Positions 57,096-64,000 of a DNA stretch of 64,000 nt are shown here, piece by piece (the first letter of the stretch is position 1; every line of letters begins with the position of its first letter). Origin of the DNA: Bostrychus sinensis (Eukaryota; Chordata; Actinopteri; Gobiiformes; Eleotridae); the NCBI GenBank assembly GCA_020698575.1, contig CM036243.1:30025903-30089902 (forward strand). Reading direction: 5' to 3'. A model generated the notes under the pieces. It did no database searches. It was not told the origin of the DNA and saw only the letters and a program-made list of their open reading frames with translations. Both the position numbers and the translations under genes were made by a program.

Positions 57096-58604
57096 TTAAT
57101 AATAATGCTTTGCTCTATACATAATACAGATAGGTGTATTGCATATTAAAATCCTTAAAAAATACCAAAATAGATTTAAGGTTTTATGATGCACAAAAGG
57201 ATGAGACAAGATACACTGCAACTCACAATATGTTAATAGAAAAAGCCAATAAAATAATATTTATTTATTTGAATCTGTGCTTGCAAAGCCATTAAATACA
57301 TAAGAAAGCCTTTAAAAATCCTGTTTCAAATCCCTTACTTTTTGAAAAACTTATCAAGAAATAACCCAGTCTAGGATGCTTGAAGGCCTTATGAGAGGAG
57401 AGAAACAGATAATAGATAAATTATGGTATTGTAAAGTGTTAATTAAATTTGTAGAGTATAAAGGAGGAATAGAGAGACTTAAGAGGTTGGGTAATGGTCA
57501 CGGTCTGAATGTAATGTGCACAGATAACAATAGGATGGCATTTTGAGTTACATTATAAGCCATGCGTTTACACTGAACATTAGCAGTGTTATAAATGCGG
57601 GTCATTTACCATTACCTGTTAACTGTGGAGTTATATGGAGCATGATGATTTGTAAATTCATTGCACTAGAGTCCTGTTTGAATGCGAAAGCCACACTGCT
57701 TCACATCTCACAATTTCCAAATATGGACATACGTATCTTCACACCTTAACGCTTAAATGTACAAAATACGGTATAAAGATGAATTTGACAGTATACAAGA
57801 TCACAATAACGAACATTTTCAGATCTTGTCACCAGGTTTCTGTTTTTGTAGTGCATTTTGTAACAAGAAAAAGTGGCTAATCAGACTTATCAATGGCAAC
57901 CTCATAGCAAGCCAATTTATTGACTATCATACTTTGCAATTAATTGTAATGGTAGGTAGCGGTTTATTGTCCCCATAAGGAAGTTGGCTTGCAGTGAGTA
58001 AAAACATTTAACATATAAGACAAAACATTTACACACTAAGCTCATAACATACAGTGTAGACAACATACAACATAAAATCAAGTAGCAAAACAGGCTTTGA
58101 CCAGGCCACAGCGTTACTAAGAGGTAATTTCACAGATCACCTGCCATACATACTATAAAAAACTTTAGCTTAATTGGAAAATAAATATGTAGTTATTAAA
58201 AAACTATAGACCAGCTGAACACAGAGGTAAATGGTTTATGATTAAGAATAATAAACTATTTGGAACATTGCAGTGTATTTTGGGTAACTGTGACTGAGGA
58301 AGTGGTATGGGTGGTTGGAAGTTTAATTCCCTCTCATTCATGTTATCAAAGTGTCTCTAAGCAAAGAATTCTACCCCATCTTGCGTATTGTTAAAAAATA
58401 TACTATTCATTCGTTCATCTTAGACTTAGAATTTATTGATCCACAAGGGAAATTACTTGGTCACAGTAGCTCAATTTTACAAAAACACTTGTAAAAGGTA
58501 AAGTATTTATAGAATAGTTATAAGCAATAAAATACTATGAATAAAATACAACAGAATAGAAAAAAAAACAAAACACAATTTGCTTACAAATCTACAAAAA
58601 ATTG

Positions 58605-58770
58605 GCACTGGAGCCAATCCCAGTAACTATGGGTCGTAGGTGGGGTGCACACAGGGCTGACACAGAGACACACACACACAGACAACCATTCACTCTCACA
58701 TTCATTCATTCACTAAGGGCAATTTAGAGTCACCCATTCACCTATAAATGCTTTGGGCGCTGGGAAGAAG
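58605..58770 (-). repeat. Fish dispersed repeat fragment, reverse orientation
   Basis: CCAATCCCAGTAACTATGGG, GACAACCATTCACTCTCACA, TTCACTAAGGGCAATTTAGA and GGCGCTGGGAAGAAGCC are the reverse-strand form of the 48885 family, including its CACACACACACA tract. Confidence 0.65.
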
Positions 58771-60249
58771 CCAGTGAAAGCCAAAGTCGTAGTGTTAAAA
58801 TTAGATCAATCTTTTGTCTTGGACAAAAGAGGCATCCCCAGGAAAGACTATTTTTAAACCTGCTTTGGAGAAGAGCATTATCACTGTTGAATAAGTGTGC
58901 TGCACAATTAATTTGATTGTTCAACTCAGTCAAATAGCTGTCAGGAGTCCTGCTCTGTACTCAGAGTGGGTCTGGTCTGTTTCCACACTGTCCATTTCGT
59001 TATATGACCTCTAATAGAAAGCAACTTAATGGAGAGGCAGATAAGTCAATACAAATGGACTTAGCAGGCTATAAAGGAGAGAGGGAGAGAGGGGGGGGGA
59101 GGGAGGGATGCAGTGGAAACACGAGGAGGGCAAAGGGAGAAGTCTGCTACACGTTGAAGTCAAGGCCTGTGGGAAAATGCAGACTTACAATTTTTTATAT
59201 TCAGTGTTTCCCTCAGCACTTGGTAGTTAAGGCTAAAACCACCTACCCCCTTGACTACTATTCAATATAGGTTATATAAAGTAATATATGAATTTAGTTT
59301 ATTCCTCCAAAATCCAATTTTAATGCTTTTATGATGTAGTGTCTATGGTAAATTAACTTGTTTGTGGCATTTAGGAGTTGTAAATGAGGTGCAAAAAAAG
59401 ACATTCATTTATAAGTTCACAGTTTGGAGGCTTCCTACTTAACTGACAAATATTTTTTTTGCGAGAAACACTATATATGTTGCATTGTCTTAGTAATAAT
59501 AGATGATAAGCGGAGGCGAGTAGAGTAGCCAAAAATTGTACTCAAATAAGAGGAAGGAAGTAAAGTAAGTTATCCAAATAATGACTCAAGTAAAAGTAAG
59601 ATTTATGTTTTGGTATTGCTGTCAACAGAACAAAGACATATGAAATAATGTGCAAATTCTGGTATTTCCAAACAATAACCTATACAAAATACTTGCACCT
59701 TAATAATATATTCAATTAAGGCACAAAAAAACACACACATTTACTCACTTTTTCACAACATAAACTTTTTGAAACCAGTACATATGTAATGTAAAGATGT
59801 GGTTAGGTTCTCCAAAAATGGTACTTAAGTAAGAGTATTGTTTCTTCAAAATAATTATGTTATCAAGTAGAAGTAAAATGTATGTTTGCCAAAACTACTC
59901 TTAGAAGTACTATTTATTTAAAAAGTTGCTAAAGTATATGTAACAGAGTAATGTTACTACTTACTACCCACCTCTGATGATAAGTAAAATTTTTCTTTAA
60001 CAGACTAAGTTAACACTTTGATAATAAAAATTTTAAGAGAAAACATACATAAATGAAAAAAAAGGGGGGACTACAAAGTTTTATGGATATTTACTAAAAT
60101 TACATAAAATGCTATAACATTGCTTAAGTGACTGGCTGCAGATGCTAAAGCCTCACACATATTTATTTTAATGAGGTGAACAGGAACAAAAATCTTTCTG
60201 GGGTCTTAGCAAATCATCTGTTAGTATGCAGTAATTTGAATATTAGTTT

Positions 60250-60370
60250 AGCATCGGTCTTACTCCGGATCCTTTTCCTGACACAGCCCTCTCCATTTAT
60301 CCGTGCTTGGAACTGGCACAGTACAGTAGCCTGTGACCCCTCGTGGATGGATTACTTCAGTAATTCTTGA
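60250..60370 (+). repeat. SINE-like dispersed repeat piece
   Basis: CAGCCCTCTCCATTTATCCG, GCTTGGAACTGGCACAG and TGTGACCCCTCGTGGATGGA correspond to the reverse strand of 18720-18830 and partly to 6650-6700. Confidence 0.55.
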
Positions 60371-60589
60371 GTAAATATCCTAAAACATATATTTTACCTT
60401 TTATTTTTGTGTATTTATATAGTATTGTACTTCTAAGAGTAATTGTATCGCTCCATACATTTCACTTGTACTGTATTAATATTATGATGAAGTAACAATA
60501 CTCCTCTTTGAGCACAATATGTGGCTACTCTACCCACTTCTGACAAAAATCAGCAGTATTACTCAGGTCATCAATTTGCTGTTTATACT

Positions 60590-61140
60590 TTATATTTTTA
60601 GAGAAGATGTATTATGCTTTTACCCATATTTAAACCAATCTTGGTCGCCTTTAGAACAGTATTTCATGTTTTACAACCTTTAAAACATTATGCAACAAAA
60701 AGAAAAGCTTTACTGGTGTCATAAAGAAAAAGGTGAAGAGAACAGCAGAGGGTAGCAGAGTGAAGAGCTGTTACTCTACTTTGTACAGTACCACAGAAAA
60801 ATAGCTTTTTTATTTCCTTAAACATTTTGTAGAATGTCTTTTACTACTATAATAAAATATCTGTGAGGAATCAGTAGAAACAGAGCTGTACATTGTTTTT
60901 TGGGATAAAGGAATGGAAGCAGACTGGTTGTAGAGGGCTTGTTCATTGGTCAGTGCTTCCTGGAGTGGGCAGAGGTTTGTGTAACAGAGCGTTCTGAGGC
61001 CCCAAAAAGCCCATGCCAGAGAATACAGGATTACTTAAACAGACGTGAATGAAACAAAATACAACTCCAGGTATGTTTTTGATGAAGGAACATTATGACA
61101 TGGTAGAAAGCTTAGAAAAGTCGATTTTGCAGATTATAGT
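60590..61140. mobile_element. Decayed piggyBac-like MITE
   Basis: Reverse-oriented copy of the family at 28072-28637: GGGCTTGTTCATTGGTCAGT, GGCAGAGGTTTGTGTAACAG, ACAACTCCAGGTATG and AACATTATGACATGGTAGAA match that copy's complement. Terminal sequences GTATTATGCTTTTACCC and TCGATTTTGCAGATTATAG remain, but the flanking TTAA is lost. Confidence 0.65.
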
Positions 61141-61689
61141 CTCTTTATTAGTACTTTATATTTGAGCACTATTTATGATAATCTTCCATCTTTGCCAGTT
61201 TAATAACAACTGTGTCCAATTCCATTGCTTCTTAACATCCTTATTGTATTGTGATTTCTATTTTTTATTTTACTTGGACAGTACTGCCTCTAGGAATTCA
61301 TTTATCCATCTGTGTAGAAAAGAAAGAGGATAAATACACATTTGTGGCCATTTGTGGGTGGATGAGGTTAACCCTTGGCCTGATTGTATTTCATTATCGA
61401 GCTGGAGGTAACCCAACACTATGATCTATATACTGACAGTTCCTGGGCAGCCTGCCATATTAACACTTTTTTCACCATCAACCACTGCTCTCAAAGATTA
61501 TTTAAATTATTAATCTAGGGCTGCACTATATATTGCAAATGTATTGTTATTGCAGTGTTATCGGCCTTTCACAAAAAACTAAATGTATCGCAATAATGTA
61601 CGGATCTTCCCTCTGACGGAAATTAAAAATATGGGTGTGGACACTTAAGTCAAATTATGTTGTGACCAAATGAGAAAACAGCAATTCTA

Positions 61690-62273
61690 TGCATAATTAA
61701 GTCCTAATTTAGTTCTAAATTCAAACCTGGTTTAGTTCTAGTTTAATCCATGTTTAGCCCTGGTTTAGCTGTGGTTTAGTCCTGGCTTAGTCTTGGCTTA
61801 ATCCTGGTTTAACCCTGGTTTATTCCTGGTATAGTCCTGGCTTAACCCTGGTTTATTCCTGGTATAGTCCTGGCTTAATCCTGGTTTAGTCCTGGCTTAA
61901 CCCTGGTTTAGTCCTGGCTTAACCCTGGTTTAGTCCTGGCTTAACCCTGGTTTATTCCTGGTTTAGTCCTGGCTTAACCCTGGTTTATTCCTGGTATAGT
62001 CCTGGCTTAATCCTGGTTTAGTCCTGGCTTAACCCTGGTTTAGTCCTGGCTTAACCCTGGTTTATTCCTGGTATAGTCCTGGCTTAATCCTGGCTTAACC
62101 CTGGTTTATTCCTGGTTTAGTCCTGGCTTAACCCTGGTTTATTCCTGGTATAGTCCTGGCTTAACCCTGGTTTAGTCCTGGCTTAACCCTGGTTTATTCC
62201 TGGTATAGTCCTGGCTTAATCCTGGTTTAGTCCTGGCTTAACCCTGGTTTATTCCTGGTTTAGTCCTGACTTA
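61690..62273 (+). repeat. 11-bp minisatellite with higher-order repeat
   Basis: Roughly fifty near-perfect units of 11 bp with the form YTTARTCCTGG: TTTAGTCCTGG, CTTAACCCTGG, TTTATTCCTGG, TATAGTCCTGG and CTTAATCCTGG. These variants follow one another in recurring orders, giving a higher-order unit of about 4-5 monomers. The left part is more decayed. The array resumes at 62821 after an insertion. Confidence 0.9.
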
Positions 62274-62820
62274 GGGGCCGCGCTTTGCCGAATCTGCAAA
62301 GGTTAGATTGCGGTTTGGCCTTTTGTTTACACAAAGATGGCGTTTCTGTTTTCCAAACCCGCAATCTTTTGAAAACGCTGGAGGGGTTGTATTGGTATCA
62401 CAGCAGGAGCCGCGCCGCTGTCGTGTAAACTGTGAAAACACCGTACTCACTGAAAACGATGACGTAACGGCCTCAATCTGAACTGTGATTGGCTGACTGT
62501 CGGGCGCACGTCAGCTGACCCGCTGAGCGCAAAAAAACAAGGCTATTATGTATCACACATTCATATTTAGTCTAGTAACTGTCTGCAATCTCTGTATAAG
62601 TACTTACTTTGATGAGAGACTATAAGAATGGCTCCAGAAAACCACAAGATCCTAAAGTAGTTGGAAAGTTACAGACCGGAGCTATCACTTCCTCTGCTGT
62701 TTACTCACTGTGTGGTGTAGAGCATTTGTGGGGCTCACAGTGCCATTTGCTGGACAAGCACAGGTACTACAGTTTACAATTGTTTTCCTTAAACCTCAGC
62801 ATTGTCGTGTAAACAGGCCC
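62274..62820. mobile_element. PIF/Harbinger-like non-autonomous insertion, about 547 bp
   Basis: It splits the 11-bp array. TTA flanks both sides (62271-62273 and 62821-62823), the target triplet of PIF/Harbinger. The ends GGGGCCGCGCTTTGCC and (reverse complement) GGGCCTGTTTACACG are a short imperfect inverted repeat. It is GC-richer than its surroundings, with GTTTACAC words near both ends. No transposase; the small plus-strand frame at 62609 is not protein-like. Confidence 0.65.
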
Positions 62821-62960
62821 TTAATCTTGGTTTAACCGTAGTATAGTCCTGGTTTAGCCCTGGTATAATCCTGGTTTAATTCTGGTTTAACCCTGGTTTA
62901 GCCCTGGTTTAGTCCAGCTTAATCCTGGTATAAACCAGTTTAGTATTTAGTTCTTTTAGT
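62821..62960 (+). repeat. 11-bp minisatellite, right remnant
   Basis: Continuation of the array after the insertion: TATAGTCCTGG, TTTAGCCCTGG, TATAATCCTGG, TTTAATTCTGG and so on. More diverged than the left part. A further short piece (TCTGGTTTAGCCATGTTTTG) lies at 63683. Confidence 0.75.
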
Positions 62961-64000
62961 TCTTGATTTTGCTCCAGTTTGGACCAGTGAGTCCAGAGCA
63001 TTGTATCATTCATAATGAATCAAAACTGAACTTATACTGTCAGTAAAGCAGACAAAAATATTGCCAGTCATGTCATTACTAAGATATTGAACACAGTTAT
63101 TATAACATATTGCATGTTTTTATAAGGCCATGCAGCCTCTGTTTTAATTGGTAATTGTAATTTTGTCTTTTTTTCTTTAGAGGCCATAAGGTTTCTTGTG
63201 ACAAGGCCCTGGAGGTAAAAGGGAAACTCTGAACACTAGAGATGATCTTTTATAATGAGCAGATGGACAGAATATTTGCTGAGCACATGCAGCCTTCCCC
63301 AGAGAGGCCAGAGCATTTCATCCCAATCATATTTCATTATGTTCTTCTAGACAAATCTCCTCAGCCTCTGTTCAACAAAATGGCTCCATTGCAACACATC
63401 TAAACTAGTTATAGTGGTGGACAAGAATTTATCATTATTGCATCAGGAAACACAAAATCTGTATTGGAAGAAACTGAATTTATCACAATGTTTTGGTCTA
63501 CCATCTGACAAAGATTTTCACTGTCAAAATAGGTGTAGCGCCTTAAATTAAAGTGTTGTGACTAAAAAAAAGAACTGATTTAGTTTAGTTTTCCACATTC
63601 AGACACCTATTCACTCAGTTTAATTCTCTAGAGGCCATACACGTAACACATGCATGTCATGGGGAGGACATGCTGACTCCTAGTTCTGGTTTAGCCATGT
63701 TTTGGTCCTTGTTCAGTCTTTTTTAGTTTTAATTTTGACACCTTTTTGTCTGACTTTCTGTTTAAATTAAATTAGGTAAAAAAAGGGTATCTAGTATTGG
63801 CAGTCGTATTGTTATTGCAATGTTCATATGGCTATAGCATCTTGCATGTGTTTTTCTAATATTATGCAGCCCTAATCATTACAAATCAAAACTAGCTTTA
63901 TACATTTTATATAACTCTAAGGCTACACATAGCTATGCTTTTGCTGGCATTGGTTTGTTTGTTTGCAAGATAGCTGAAAAATGAATGGTTGGATATTCAG

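Larger units (their letters stand above)
61516..63874. mobile_element. Possible 2.4-kb TIR element enclosing the 11-bp array
   Basis: TAGGGCTGCACTATATATTG at the left and (reverse complement of the right) TAGGGCTGCATAATATTAGA share a 10-bp start typical of fish hAT elements. Between them lie the minisatellite (61690-62273 and 62821-62960) and a Harbinger-like insertion. The flanking 8-mers do not match, so the pairing of these ends is uncertain; they could be two independent relics. Confidence 0.4.
54712..64000 (+). other. gpm6a: gpm6a intron 1 (continues beyond window)
   Basis: No coding exon found. The first kilobase is unusual: G-rich (55130-55180), a CT-rich stretch with CGCGCGCGC (55370-55450) and further C-rich tracts to about 55700. 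Further on are a Tc1-like element (56680), TTATTGATCC-type LINE-tail words (58430), repeat fragments, a piggyBac-like relic (60590) and the large nested element at 61516-63874. Sequences not listed separately look like ordinary AT-rich intron. Confidence 0.7.

Overview
This 64 kb window is nuclear DNA from a bony fish, probably a percomorph-type teleost. The evidence is split vertebrate genes with GT/AG introns, orthologues that align exon by exon with human proteins, and a repeat load typical of teleosts: hAT, piggyBac, Tc1/mariner and Harbinger-like short elements, an L2-type LINE tail, tRNA-like SINE pieces and the fish 'GGCCCGAGC' repeat. Nothing bacterial or viral was recognised. All names come from memory of the protein families; no search was run.

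Layout. ptp4a1 (PRL-1 phosphatase, + strand, 5 coding exons, 3620-7019) has a 5' leader with an open non-AUG upstream reading frame. saraf (+ strand, 7 exons, 10167-21316) regulates store-operated calcium entry and has a LINE, a TIR element and a large palindromic repeat in its introns. An unrecognised minus-strand gene (25468-29491, six-exon model, 350 residues) has its 3' half tandemly duplicated, leaving a relic exon at about 24.7 kb. tmem187 (+ strand, single coding exon, 34356-35135) follows. Next is a minus-strand seven-exon class A GPCR (36464-41069) with an apparent 2-base frameshift just after its TM3 arginine motif. ndufs8 (+ strand, 7 coding exons, 42652-45588) encodes the mitochondrial complex I TYKY subunit. 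A candidate spliced transcript start lies at 47.1-47.6 kb. The window ends with the promoter, first coding exon (54675-54711) and over 9 kb of intron 1 of gpm6a (neuronal glycoprotein M6a); the rest of that gene lies beyond the window.

The genes do not form a pathway; they are neighbours with separate roles in phosphatase and magnesium signalling, calcium entry, membrane proteins, respiration and neuronal membrane. The most distinctive non-genic signal is a family of repeats built from an 11-bp motif (YTTARTCCTGG or its complement). Several copies lie between hAT-type ends (CAGTGGTTCTCAAACT), and one, at 9250-9706, has a perfect 8-bp target duplication. The largest array, about 590 bp at 61.7-62.3 kb, shows higher-order repeats and is interrupted by a Harbinger-like insertion.
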